A stretch of DNA of 64,000 bases, from positions 148,922,739-148,986,738 of the forward strand of contig OU015499.1 of assembly GCA_907164885.2 (NCBI GenBank), given 5' to 3'. A program made the position numbers and the translations under genes. A model generated the notes under the pieces. It worked only from the letters and a program-made list of their open reading frames with translations, was not told the origin of the DNA and did not search any database. Numbering within the stretch: the first letter of the stretch is position 1; each line of letters begins with the position of its first letter. Positions 45,263 through 57,452 of the stretch are shown here, one piece after another. This DNA comes from Dolomedes plantarius. Lineage: Eukaryota > Arthropoda > Arachnida > Araneae > Dolomedidae.

Positions 45263-46822
45263 TATATAAAAAGTTCTTTTTATCTTGTAATTATTATTAG
45301 TTTAGTTTCTAATTGTAACGTGTTCGTGTAATTAACCGTTTGTTTAATTGTCAGCTATAGAAGTGGTTATCAACAAGTAACGCACATGTCAATTGTTAAG
45401 TTGAAAAATGATTAGTGAAAATGAAATTATTTACTAAAAATGGAACTAGAGGGCACTACTGACTGGTCACAATGCAAGATCTCGTGATTCCAAGTTCCGA
45501 TACCGTTCGCCAGTCACTGGTACCTGACGTTAGTGGTTGCATCGTCAACTGTGGAAGAGCAACGAGCTGTGACAAGATTTCTTTTTGCAAAAGGAAACAC
45601 AGTTTGAGAGATCCATTCGGAGATGGTGGAAGTTTACGGAAAAGACACTATTGACCGTACCAATGTAAAAGGTGATGTAAAATGTTTCAAGATGGGTGAA
45701 CGAGATTGGTCGATGGAGTCTGATCTGGTAGGCCAGTGTCTTCTTCAACCTGTTCAATTGTTGATAAAATCGTCAACGTCATACGACAGAACCGTCGAAC
45801 GACGGTGAATGAAATAAAGGAACGTTGCAACATTTCTTATGATCTGCTTGGGACATTGTTCATGACAAGATAAGGTGCAGAAGAGTTTGTTCTCCCCGGG
45901 TACCAAAACAACATTCGGAACAGCACACTGGATGCAGAATGCCTTGCAGTCTGACACATTTTCAGCGGTATCACGAGAAAGGCAATGAGTTTTTGGCGTG
46001 TATTGTCACGAGCGATGGAACCTGGGCCTTACACATGACACCAGAGTTCGTTGCGAGCATGATGTGGAAAAATCCATCTTCTCCTTCCCGAACAAAATTC
46101 AAAGTTTCACCTTCCACACGAAAATCGATGCTCACTGTCATCTGGAACATGAAAGGTGTGCTACTCCCACGGGGCAGAAAGTACTGTTAATTCTGCAACT
46201 TACTGTGCAACACTGACTAAACTGCGGCGTGCCATTCGCGACAAAGGCAGTTCGACAAATCAACACATTCGACTGCTGCACGACAACGGTCGTCCGTATG
46301 TGTCTCGCCCAGTTCATGCAAAATTGAAGGGATACGGTTGGGAAGTTTTGGAGCACCTACCACACAGCCCGGACCTGGCACCCTCCGATTTCTATCTGTT
46401 TGGATCCATGAAACAGTTCCTTGGCGGTATGAAGTTTGACGACGCACGGAAACAGGCCGTGCGAAGGTAGCCCCTCTCGCAGCAGACGGAGTTCTATGAG
46501 ACCGGGATTTTCAAACTGATCCATCGTTGGGACAAATGCCTCAACATGCATGGAAATTACGTGGAAAAGTAGTAAATGGGTAATACTTTGATTTGTGTTT
46601 CATTGTGTCATTCATTGCTTCATTATTATTATTTTTTACATCGTGTGCGTTACTTATTGATACACCCTCGTAGATGTTTTTCGAGTCCAGATCACGGAAT
46701 TAGAATTGAGAGCCAACGGCCCGTAGCACGAATTCAGAAGGTAAGTGGATCTCTCTTACCTAACAAAGATTTGGAAGTAGGGATTATAATTTTACAGAAT
46801 TTTGTGGCTCCCAACGTGGGGC
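45263..46822 (+). mobile_element. LTR-retrotransposon relic: LTR piece with primer-binding site
   Basis: The 18 bases at 46805-46822 (TGGCTCCCAACGTGGGGC) match, with one mismatch, the complement of the 3' end of a tRNA-Lys, the classic minus-strand primer site. It lies just after an 'attttaca' that looks like an LTR 3' end. 46673-46797 would be the U5/R end of the LTR. A mariner (45360-46670) has inserted upstream, and 45263-45359 with 'tataaaaag' may be the earlier part of the same LTR. No gag or pol frame follows. Confidence 0.5.
45360..46670 (+). mobile_element. Full-length mariner with dead transposase
   Basis: Ends: 'caacaagtaacgcaca' near 45376 and the inverse 'tgtgcgttacttattg' near 46644, both TA-bordered; 1311 bp. 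Plus-strand fragments: 'FRTVERR'-like N-terminal remains, 'FLACIVTSDGTWALHMTPEF' (first Asp kept, but the usual D-E-T-W is D-G-T-W), 'LLHDNGRPYVS' (second Asp), 'SPDLAPSDFYLFGSMK' (third Asp; spacing consistent with mariner DD34D) and 'LIHRWDKCLNMHGNYVEK' at the C-terminus. Frameshifts lie near 45810, 46190 and 46470. This lineage differs from the mariner at 6802 and 37823. Confidence 0.85.
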
Positions 46823-47034
46823 CGCTTGGTTCTTAATATGGATCGAAATTTCTTTTATTGTATAATACTGGGCGCAATGGCGCCGTCTTGTGCATTACTT
46901 TTAAAATGACCCTCGTATCTTGCAAGACCAAGTAAAGAATCCAAGACACGAGACTTGGTGTAATTTAAAATCATTTGTCAAGGGATGAGTTCCAAGTTAA
47001 AATTATATATTTCATACATATAAATTTGAGACAA
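46823..47034. other. Sequence after the LTR primer site
   Basis: Presumably retrotransposon leader. No recognisable frame. Confidence 0.35.
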
Positions 47035-48456
47035 TCTATACTAATATATAAAGAGAGAGAGCGGATTTTGTATGTGGAGGGTAATCTCTGGAACCAATGC
47101 ACCTATTTGAAAAATTCTTTCACTGTTCGAAAGGTACATTATCCCAGATGGACATAGGCTTTATATTATGTATATCTGATCAGTAGAAAGAAAGTTAGGG
47201 GCCTAAATGTTGAGCTGATGCTTCACCTTTACAACTCTCCTTTGTCAACCATAGTCAAGTGACCATAGCAACACATCAAACGATATGTTCATATATTTTC
47301 AGTAAAACATTTAACATTTGAATTTTCTTTGTCATCCATACTCAAGTAACCATAGCAACACATCAAACTACATTTTCATTTATCATCAGTAAAACATTTA
47401 ATATTTTAAAGATTCAAGTGGAGGAGGTATTGATAAATACAAAAAGGATTTTTGAAATTTGGAACGTTTAAGGGTTTATTGAAGAAAATTACATTTGGAA
47501 CTACGCTTTTTATTGGGCATTTAAAGTAGAAAAAGATTTACAATTTATTGGCTATCAACTGGAAATTTATTGGTATAATATTACAGAACTTTATTTAACT
47601 TATAAATTTTGTTTTTGAATTTATGTATAAGTTTATCCACAATTTGCGTAAATCGAACTTGAATTATTGAACTTTATTCAAAAATCAGTGTTTTCATTGA
47701 AACTGTGAAATTTATTGATTATTTCGAATAAGCCTATTTTTGTTCCATTATAGTGAAAAAGTACTGCTTCAATTGAGCTGAAATTTTCTATAGATATAGT
47801 TGATAGTTCAGATTAAAACATAGGCATATTATTTTTTGAAAATCGGGCCCTAGAGTTTTTTAATTAATGTTTTAATGATTTTGCCCCTAAAAGTTCCTCA
47901 TTTCGACAGATTCCACGGCTGTGCTCTCTGACAGCGAGACTATGGGGCCGAATCGTACCAAGATCGGAACGCGGGTGGCCCCGGACACGATTCAGTGCCT
48001 GACGTAGCCGGATTTTTAATTTTTAATTTTAAAGAAGTTATTAAATTTTTTGTGGCATTTTTTGTGCTTTTTTCGTGGTTTTTGTGTGCGGACTCTGTAG
48101 CGGATAGGCTATGTGGTCGATTCGTATCAAAATCGGCATGCGGGTGGCCCCCGGACACAATTCAATGCCTGACGTTACAGTTTACAGTAAAAATTTCTTT
48201 TGCCATCACCATCAACAGATCCCAAGGTCAAACATACAAATATATTGGACTTGACTTATGGGAAGATTACTTTACTCATGAACAATTAGTTGTTGGTCTC
48301 TCTAGGTCAGGAAATGCGGAGAATCAATTTATTTTACAACCTCAGAAAAACGAAAAATATGGTATACCATGAAGTTATAAAATAAATTATACCTGCCTAA
48401 TATCTACTTAAGATAGATAATTGTTCAACTCGGATAAAGTCGGGACGGGCAGCTAG
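47035..48456 (+). mobile_element. Helitron with helicase C-terminal remnant, plus orientation
   Basis: Begins TCTATACTAATATATAAAG after an A and ends 'gtcgggacgggcagCTAG' before T. Near the 3' end (48176-48372) one frame gives 'ISFAITINRSQGQTYKYIG', 'LDLWEDYFTHEQLVVGLSRS' and 'NQFILQPQKN'. These are motifs V-VI and the tail of a PIF1-type Helitron helicase. The 3' hairpin is decayed. The rest (47100-47940) has no readable Rep or helicase. A ~57-bp repeat ('cgcgggtggccc.cggacac') occurs at 47948 and 48118. Confidence 0.75.
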
Positions 48457-48523
48457 TATCAAACATAAAAGTATAATTAGATGCTCCATGAGTAAATATT
48501 ATTTTGGATGCACATTACAAAAA

Positions 48524-49257
48524 CCCTTCTAATAAAAGCTAAATTACTTTGAAATAATTAAAAGAGAGACAATAGTGAAAATTAATTCAGGCTCGATATG
48601 AAGCCATAAAATATTTATTTATATATTATATAACTAAATATAACAGAGCTAGATAATTATAAGAAGAATGTAGACAAAAGCAAAACAGAAATCAAGCACT
48701 AAGGGCTCCACGCACCAGAGGCAAGATTCTGTAGTAGTGCCGGAGCTAAACCAGAAAACGAGGTAACCGACTGGTCTGGTCATCAGGGAGCCTAACCAAT
48801 TCAGTTACCTCAAGGGGAACTTTCTGAATAGGATGCAGGTATAATCAAAAAACATCCCAAGGCCCCGAGTACCCCATTGAAACAGTTAGTCAAAAGAAAA
48901 TGAAAAGACACGGACAACTTGCAGTAAGGGCTCAATGAACCATACATGCAATTACCCATACAATCCTAATGAGAAGACAAAGATGCATACATACCCTAAT
49001 TCAGTAAGTGACGGTTATGGCGAAACAGCAGCCCAATTTTATCCTAGTAGTTACGTCACTGTAGCAAAACCACAGCGCCACACCCCATTGAAGTTTAAAG
49101 AAATATGAATACAGAAACCCTATCCTAAACGTCTTTAAAATATACGTGTCCCCTTCTAATAAAAGCTAAATTACTTTGAAATAATTAAAAGAGAGACAAT
49201 AGCGAAAATTAATACAGGATCGATATGAAGCCATAAAATATTTATTTATATATTATA
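48524..49257. repeat. 107-bp direct repeats flanking a 520-bp segment
   Basis: 'cccttctaataaaagctaaa' through 'atttatttatatattata' occurs at 48524-48630 and 49151-49257 with only a few differences. The segment between has no gene. The repeats do not begin TG or end CA, so LTRs are not indicated. Confidence 0.8.
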
Positions 49258-49619
49258 CATATTTATTTCCCATCTACAGAACAGAGCAGATTTAGAGAAA
49301 AACATTTAAATATTAAAAATTATAATTTCCTATTAGGTAAAAAGAAAAAAAAACTATTGCATTAATGACATTTCATGGCGCTATTTCCTGCAGCGGGACA
49401 AGTATCCCATGAAGGATCATACGTCGATAATGACGGCGCATTCATGTATTTAAAAATATTTTCAAAAGAGTAATGTCATAAAACACTAAATTCCAAACTA
49501 TAATTACGTGCGATATCGCATTTAAATAAACACCGTCAAATCTCAATTTGAATTCGATTTTAAAGGATATTTTCCCCAGGGAGGGACAAAAAATTACGTT
49601 TCATGCTATATTAGAAAGT
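49258..49619. other. Unassigned AT-rich sequence
   Basis: No gene or repeat partner was recognised. Confidence 0.4.
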
Positions 49620-50530
49620 GGGTTACATCCCTGAAAGGTTAGGCGATGCATTTTTAAAGTACACCGGAAAGAAATCTTTTCTTTCACACAGTGAGGACGA
49701 GAGATTTCTCTTCTGTATGCGTACGAACATTTTTTTTACATGATCGACTTCAGAAAACCGTTTCTCACATTTAGTGCAGACCAAAAGTCTTTCCTTCATG
49801 GATAAGGAGATAATTTTCAAATTCCCTGCGATGAAAATCACATACAGTGCGTGTGAAATCACACGCACCATCACATACAGTGCGTGTGTTTATACAGTGT
49901 GGGTGCGGAGACGTTTTAAAATCCTCCCGTCGAGAAAATCTTTTCTTGCATAGCGCATGCGAAAGGTTCCTCTAACGTCTGGATGCAGAAATAATTTTTA
50001 AATCACTCCTTGCAGAACACTTTTTCTCACAGTGCAGTCGAAAGGTTTCTCTCCTATGTGAGTTTGGAGATGTGTAAGTAAATGACCCTGTTTAGATATT
50101 TTTTCTCACATACAGTGCAAGCGAAAGGTTTCTCTCCTGTGTGGGTGTGGGGATGTGATTTTAATTTCACCTGCCGAGAAAACCTTCTCTAACATACAGT
50201 GCAGGCGAAAAGTTTCTCTCCTGTGTTGATATGGAGATGTCATTTTAAACTACCCTGGTAAGAAAATCTTTTCTGTCTGAAAAGGTTTCTGTCCTGTATG
50301 AGTACGGAGATGGGACTTTAAATTACTCAATTCAGAAAATCTTTTCTCGCATACAGTGCAGGCGAAAGGTTTCTCTTCTGAGTGGATGCGAAGATGTCTT
50401 TTTAAAGGACCCCCTCGAGAAAATCTTTTCTGGCATACAGTGCACGCGAAAGGTTTCTCTCCTTTGTGTATGCGATGATGTATTTTTAAATCACCCTGTA
50501 GAAGAAATTTTTATCCACACTTCCGAAAAT
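49620..50530 (-). pseudogene. Degenerate C2H2 zinc-finger array
   Basis: The minus strand shows repeated '[15 protein letters not shown]' blocks in changing frames, including 'ERLLVCTKCEKRFSEVDHV' near 49780 and several others to 50480. Frameshifts, lost Cys codons and stops occur in nearly every finger. The upstream edge (50390-50530) is paralogous to 9230-9366. It is a relic of a longer array; no product is expected. Confidence 0.75.
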
Positions 50531-50928
50531 TTCGCGCAAAAACAAGCATGCGTATTAAACACGTGTGCATATTACAGTCAAGATTTTACGGTACGTCCAG
50601 ACTGAGCTTGAATTTCAACTTTATAGGACAGATTACCCACGTCAGGGCTAAACTATTTCTTTGCGTCAAAAATCACGTTCCTTACGATAGTAGAGAGTTG
50701 GTTACATCCCTGAATGGGGAGGGAGGTACCTTTTACATCTGTCCTCAAGCCATAAACCTATCTCTCATACCCTGCTAATGGAAGTGTTTTACTTTTAAAA
50801 TTTCCCTCTGCAGAAAATACTTTCTCACATTATTAGTACAATCGAAAGATCTATCTTCTGTATGTATACTTTTTTTCACATAATCGAGTTTAGAAAACAT
50901 TTTCTCACATATAGTGCACACGAAAAGT
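50531..50928 (-). pseudogene. Degenerate finger remnants downstream of the second zinc-finger gene
   Basis: Paralogous to 9367-9756. Just beyond the stop of the gene the minus strand still reads 'RLFVCTICEKMFSKLDYVKK' in a shifted frame. Confidence 0.6.
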
Positions 50929-52026
50929 CTATCTTCCATGGATAAGGAGATGCGTTTTCAAATGCCCCCGTTGAGAAAATCTTTTCTCACATACAGTGCA
51001 AACGAAAGGTTTCTCTCCTGTGTGGGTGCGGAGATGTCTTTTTAAATGACCCTGTTTAGAAAATCTTTTCTCACATACAGTGCAGGCGAATGGTTTCTCT
51101 CCTGTGTGGGTGCGGAGATGACATTTTAAACTACTCTGTACAGCAAATCTTTTCTCGCATACAGTGCAGGCGAAAGGTTTCTCTCCTGTGTGGAAGCGAA
51201 GATGTGTTGTTAAATGACCCCGTTGAGAAAATCTTTTCTCACATACCATGCAAGCAAAAGGTTTCTCTACTGTGTAGGTGCGGAGATGTGTTTTTAACTC
51301 ATCCTGTCGAGAAAATCTTTTCTCACATACAGTGCATGCGAAAGGTTTTTCTCCTGTGTGGGTGTGGAGATGCGTTTTCAAATTCACCAATTGAGAAAAT
51401 GTTTTCCCACATACAGTGCATTCGAAAGGTTTTTCTCCTGTGTGGGTGTGGAGATGCGTTTTCAAATTCCCCAATTTAGAAAACGTTTTCCCACATACAG
51501 TGCATTCGAAAGGTTTCTCTTCCGTGTGGATATGGAGATGACTGTTTAAACTACTCTGAACAGAAAATGTTTTCCCACACAAAGTGCATTCAAAAGGTTT
51601 CTCTCCCGTGTGGATGCGGAAATGTCTCATTAAACTATTCTGTAAAGAAAACGTTTTCTCACACACACTGCAGGTGAAACGTTTATCTCCCATGTGGTTG
51701 CGGATATGTATTTTAACACTACTCTATACAGAAAATCTTTTCTCGCATACAGTGTAGTCGAAAGGTTTCTCTCCTGTGTGAGTGCGGGGATGTCTTTTTA
51801 AACTACCCTTTTCAGAAAATCTTTTGTTACATACACTGCAGGCGAAAGGTTTCTCTCGTGTGCGAGGGGGAATCTGTGCACTGGAAACTTTTATATTTAC
51901 ACTTATTCTACATGTGTCAAATGAAGTGAATAGATCTTCCACTTTAGTTGGGTTTTGTTCGCTTGAATTGCTTTCATTGGAAGGTCCTTTTAGACTGGAA
52001 ATGTCCGACAAATCCTTTTCTCACAT
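50929..52026 (-). pseudogene. C2H2 zinc-finger gene paralogue with two nonsense codons
   Basis: The paralogue of 9757-10770. ATG at 52024-52026 is followed at once by TGA, where the intact copy has TCA. The frame then matches its N-terminus ('[11 protein letters not shown]', '[17 protein letters not shown]') and two fingers. The second finger has Tyr for its first Cys ('[12 protein letters not shown]') and is cut by TAG near 51733. After it the same frame is open from 51693 (254 residues) with nine fingers ending 'HLLIHGR'. Finger 5 of this part has Tyr for its last His ('HLRTYTVEKP'). Helix positions differ from the intact paralogue in most fingers, and four fingers use a 'CGKTFS' core not seen there. 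The 254-residue part could be translated only from the internal ATG. Confidence 0.85.
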
Positions 52027-52237
52027 GCCGACGTTTCTGTACACGATGATCAGAAAACTAACTGCCAGCAATGCGTTGAACTTCTAAATTTGTGGACAGC
52101 TCAAAAATTCTAGTATGGCATCTTGCAATCTGTACCGAGCACCTGTAACGACAGGAGAAAGAAACTGAATGATATACATTTTACACGCCAATGTTATATG
52201 TATGGAACATCAATTTAAATATTCTGAGAAAAATACA
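52027..52237. other. 5' flank of the dead zinc-finger gene
   Basis: Aligned with 10771-10980. No separate feature. Confidence 0.5.
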
Positions 52238-53271
52238 GTTTTATTTAGGGTTTATGCAAAAACCTACTTTTTGAAAAACCGGTTTCCGAATTCCAGATTT
52301 CCAAATAACTGGTTTTAGCCGGTTTTCGAATTTTTGTCAAAAAAAATAGAATAGGGAAAAATATTTTATTTAATGTATATAAAATAACAAAAAGAGAAAT
52401 CAATATCAAAGTCAAAATATAAAGAAAAATTAAGGATTACACATTACTTACACAAAATAACGAAAACTCAAACAAAAATTTCAAATTTCAAATAATATTT
52501 ATATTTATTTCCCTAATATTAATTTCTCCTAAGAAAATAGGATTTTAAAAAACATAAAATATCCACTGAACGATTACTAAGTCTTGTTCTTATTTTGGTC
52601 ACAATATTGCCTGAAATTGAAAATACTCGTTCACTAGCTACTGAGCTTGGTTTTATAGTTTTCAGGGGATCAAATAACAAATCTAAGTTTTTGGTTATTT
52701 TATTCGTTGCCTCAAATAATGAAAATTCAGCTTTCAGTGTCTTTGGATTTGTAAGTTTTTCAGGGGTCTTCAAGAAACTCATGAATTGATTTTTCCATGC
52801 CTCCCTTTAAAAAAGTATTACTCTGATAAGTAGTTTCTTCGATTTGCTCTTCATCTGAATCGGTTTCCACATAAGAATTTGGAAATATTCTAGACAATAT
52901 CTTTCCAGATGACTATAACAACTTTATATTTTTGTTTCCAGTTTTCACTTTACAAGATTAAGCGAACCTGTCGTGACTCGTGACGGATTGCACATATGTA
53001 GTCACATAAAATAAGTCGGTTAGGCACGTCTTTTCCACGTGCGCAGTGCACAATGCACAAGCATTGGCCAACGCAACTCTCAATGTTGAAAAAATGTGTC
53101 TGCTGCCCGTTGCATAGAATGAATAGCAAATCAAATAAGTTAAAGATAAATTTTTACACAATAATTTGAATTCTTTTAAACCGGTTTTCTTAATTTAAAA
53201 AACCGGTTTTCAAATGTGACAAATTTATTTTAAAAACCGGGTTTGAAAAACCGTCAAACCCTAATTTTATT
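52238..53271 (-). mobile_element. Internally deleted hAT element with 8-bp target duplication
   Basis: The element 52246-53263 begins TAGGGTTTATGC and ends GTCAAACCCTA. It is flanked by GTTTTATT (52238-52245) and ATTTTATT (53264-53271). The paralogous site near 10985 is empty. The minus-strand frame 52519-52782 (87 residues) contains 'PSSVASERVFSISGNIVTKI' followed by 'RTRLS', the hATC dimerisation motif at the C-terminus of hAT transposases. The catalytic part is deleted. Sub-terminal 'aaccggtttt' motifs repeat at both ends, plausible transposase-binding sites. Confidence 0.9.
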
Positions 53272-54123
53272 CGTATTACTCTATATAAATTAAGTAGAAC
53301 GAGAGTATGAATTGATTTTTCGGCACCGAGGTTACGGTCATAAAATATTGTCTAGGGGGAGGAAATCGAAATTTCGGCTTGTTTCTAATTTTCGGCAAAC
53401 CAAGTTGAATAATTCATACAAAATTTAAAATTTAACAAAAGCTTTTATAAATGAGAGTAATTAAAAATGATCATTTTGTTGGTAGAACAAAATGATAACA
53501 TACAGAGTTATGACAAAAAAAATTAAATTTTGTTGTTACTATTATGCAAGAACTTTGCATGTTCCAGAAATGGAACATTGGCGTGTAAAGGTTAGTTTTT
53601 TTCACATGATAAAGATCTTTTGATTACAGTGCATAGAAATATTGAAAAAAAAATTTCGAATACGAGAGGCTTTAGTAAGCGTCGACGAAAGGTGTTTATG
53701 ACTTTGATCTACTTTGGATTCCGATGCCTCCCTCGCCATCTCACACAAACACACTTTCTACGACGGATCTGAAGTGAATTACTCATAGCTGTCCCTCAAA
53801 ACCACGTGTTCCTTGATTGACGTCATTTATGACTCAACTGGAGAGACACATATATTGGAAAATAACGTTATAAGGAATTCTAATTCTTTTCCATCATTCT
53901 AATTCTTTTCCATCATCTTAAGTAGAACGAAAGTATGCATTGATTTTTCGGGACCGAGGTTACGGTCATAAAATAGTGTCTAGAGGGAGGAAACACTAGA
54001 GGAAACAATAGTGTCTAGAGGGAGGAAACACACAATTCTTTTCCATCACGCTGCGATTTTCTTCCGTTAGTAATGACACGTCACATTGAACAGATGTCTT
54101 ATTCAATACCATTTCGGTCTGTA
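53272..54123. repeat. Flank of zinc-finger block 2 with piggyBac 5' fragment and templated insertion
   Basis: 53272-53830 aligns with 11000-11530; 53830-53900 and 54030-54120 align with the start of the piggyBac pseudogene. Between them (53918-54030) sits a second copy of sequence from 53294-53365 ('gttacggtcataaaatagtg'), followed by a small duplicate 'agtgtctagagggaggaaac'. No gene. Confidence 0.7.
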
Positions 54124-56425
54124 AAAAAAGCACTTTATTAGAATATACACATATTTTATTATTGTAATTATCAAAAGTAAATAGTCTGATATGATTCAAT
54201 GTTACTTCAGTTATATAAATCATCGCGTCAAGGCTAAACGCACGTGTTTCGAGCTAAGTGAACATGTCCTTCAGTATATTTGAGTTTGATTAGGTAGCTT
54301 GGGATAGTTCTGATGCATGAAATGGATTGAGAACACATTCATTGAAAATGAATGATTTCCAACTTTATATTTTCATTTTTAAACAGAAAAACATTCTTGC
54401 ATGCGCCAATATGCAAATAAATCACGTTTTTAATTCATGCGTATTTCTTTTTACGCAAATGTTATAATTTAATTGGCAACAATGAAATGTTACAATAGCT
54501 TTGAACGAAAATATCAGTTGATACCGCGCAAACTTGTTCTAACATAATACAGTAATGGAACGTCGTAGCGGGATGAAATTAGTCACATTCATCCTGATTT
54601 TCAAAGTACATTAAACCATGTTAATTTCATCAAAATAGGGCTCACGGTTCTTGAGTTTTTGTGACTCACACATACGGACACAACCCATTTCCCGTTTCTT
54701 CTTTATATATCAGATATATTTCAAATAAATTCACCGATTTAGGGCCTCTATTTTCCACGGGTTTCAGGCACGTTCCCTGGATGTATCCCTGTACAGTAAT
54801 TTCTTTTATAGGTCCCGGCACATGAACGCTTTATTTGACACCCAATTCAGCAATATGTAAATAATTTTATTTGAATTAAGCTGTATATATAAAAATGGAT
54901 GTACGTGTGTACGTTCCAGCATCATTCAAAAACGCCTGGAGCAATTTCAACCAAAATTGGTACACATATGACTCACCATGTGGGAAGAAACACTGGGGGA
55001 AGTAAGACACCCCTACCACCCCGAGGGTGGAAGGGTAGAAGGGGAGCATGTAAAATAATCAAAATTGACGGATATTAGTGCCGAATCCATAGTTTTCGGG
55101 GTCGCTGAGATGAACAGGGTCTCGATGCCATTGAAGTGCAAATTAATATGCGAGCAACTAAAATAATTGGGTTGATTAGGGGGCCTCCGGGGCCCCGAGC
55201 CTTGCGCCTCCATCGTCTGTGTGGAAATCCGCCACTGTCGGGATATCATTCTTTGATGCTTGTCAAATATATGAGAACAAACTTGAAAACTGTCCGCATG
55301 CGATAGGAGGCTGGCCTACGCCTAAGAAGCAGGTTTCGTGTGAGTCGTGTTGTATGGTTCAGCATCCACTTCTTTAAAGAACTTTTTACCTCTTTATTTG
55401 CTGTTGTATTTAATCATCACTTTTTAGTCTATTATGTTATCAACAGGGCTGGCCATAGCGGAGATCGCTCCCCGTTCTTTACAGGGGCTCCAGAAAAAAA
55501 GGAGATAAGATCATCTACTGAATTGGCAGAAGATGAAGCATTAAAAAATCATGTAAGAGAATTTAGGCATCATTTTTTTTTTCGACATTGCATACTCATA
55601 TCTCGGTACTCGTCTGCTTCGGTACTTTTAGCATTTCGACGCGAAAAAAAAATGCTTCCGTTCACGACGCTTTCTCGGTACTCGTCACACGTGCTGAAAC
55701 ATGTAAGAGACAAGACGGCTCCCCCGAATCCTGTACCTCCGGATGAAAAGAAAGGCCCGAAATAGGTTGAATGACGAAATTTTGTTCAAAAGTATCACTC
55801 CGACAAAGCTCTCGCAAACAGAAATGGGGACTTCTTGAATGGTCAAGCAGTGTCTCACTTCAGAAACATTTTGAAACGTAGGAAGGAACAAGTTTCTCTC
55901 GATAGGTCGGTAGTGAAGCTCTCTCAATCTGAGTTTGCAGAAGATGATTGAGATAGGAATCAACAGGGATCGATGCTGTTAAGAGGCTGAAAAGGGAGAG
56001 AATCAACGTGCAAGCGTCTGGTGCTTTATTGGAAGGAGACTCTCTTTCCTAGCAATAACCCCACTCCTCCTCTACTATACCAGTATCCCATTAGACCATC
56101 AACTCCTATCAGTACAGGCAAAGTGAAGACAAATTTTATTTTATGTTATATAATTATTTTTTAAATGATGTCTGTCAAGTTTAGAGAATTTTGTAAAATA
56201 AATAAATAAATAAATTAAAAAATAAATTAAAAATAAATTAAAAAAACATAAATTGCCCAATAAAATGTGAAATTTCTGGCTTTCAGGAACAAAATTATTC
56301 AGTTTACATGACACCGTATCGGAAAAATGCCTTCGGTACACGTCGTGTCTTCTGGAACCCATTAACGACGAGTCCCACGGTACCACTGTAATTCATACAC
56401 AAGACAAAAATTTCTTGCGGCCATG

Positions 56426-57442
56426 CTCCCGGACGCATATTACCATTCCTTACATGAATTCACGCCATTACATCGTTTGGCTTCTGCTGATTGGTCAATT
56501 GAATTTGCATCGGTAATTGCCATAATATTTGATCCTAAGCGCATTTTAAATGAGATAAATGCTAAAAAATATGTCTTAGTTGGTTTCATTTCGATAATTG
56601 CATAATATTTGATCCTAAGAGTATTTTAAATGAGATAAAATCTATTTCTTAGTTGCTTTCATTTTTATGTATTTTTTTACAGGGAATGTGAATTTTTTAA
56701 AGTGGCGCCACCTATTAATGTAAAAGTAATTTAAAGTGACAAACCATTTGTAAAAGAAATTTTTGCCATAAATGCCTTCATATTTCCTTTTTGTGCATGG
56801 AAAATTTTAAGAAATTACCAATTTCCGTAGTAATTTTGCTGTAAAATTTTAGGAGTAGAATAATATAGAGTAAATATTACTCAAAATTGAATTTTTTCTT
56901 AAATTTAAATGTTGAATAAAAAAAAGGAAAGGTATTTTTTTAAATTTAAATGTTTAATTTAAAAAATTAAAGCTTTATTTATTTATTTTTAAATTTAAAT
57001 GTTGAATTTTAAAAACATTTGTTTATTTTTTTAATTAAAATCTTAATTGCAAGATGCAAATTATATATTTTCTGCTGTTTTGCACACTTTAGTTTTTAAC
57101 CTTACTCATAAAAAATAAAAATTATAAATACTCTTCTAAAAATTACCGAAAATTGACTGAAAATAAAGTGACTTTATTGTCAGTACAAATGCATAAATTT
57201 TATAATGCACAAATATGTAATTTTGAACGTTACTGCGTAATACGATACTATTATTTGAAATAGATTCTATTTCGTTCAAAAATATTGATGGAAGTTTTGA
57301 TTCTTGAAAAACAGACATGCTTTCATAAGCATCAGCGCACCAAATACACAAATACCGATGTAAACTCAATTGACCAATCAGCAGCCGCCAAACGATGTAA
57401 TGACGTGAATTCATGTAAGGAATGGTAATATGCCTCCCGGAC
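56426..57442. mobile_element. MULE-like non-autonomous element with ~85-bp TIRs and 9-bp target duplication
   Basis: The element 56435-57433 (999 bp) has ends starting GCATATTACCATTCCTTACA that remain inverted copies for about 85 bp with few mismatches. It is flanked by CTCCCGGAC (56426-56434 and 57434-57442). Unit A at 32888 has the uninterrupted 'ctcccggacgacc'. Long TIRs plus a 9-bp duplication fit Mutator-like elements. No transposase; an internal ~82-bp duplication ('cataatatttgatcctaag') lies at 56521 and 56602. Confidence 0.85.
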
Positions 57443-57452
57443 GACCTTCCTG

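Noticed and set aside
48524..49257. Small LTR retrotransposon (TRIM)
   Set aside because: The direct repeats do not start TG or end CA, and no primer-binding site or polypurine tract adjoins them.
51090..51549. Plus-strand open frames across the second zinc-finger array
   Set aside because: Antisense shadows of the finger repeats, same as above.
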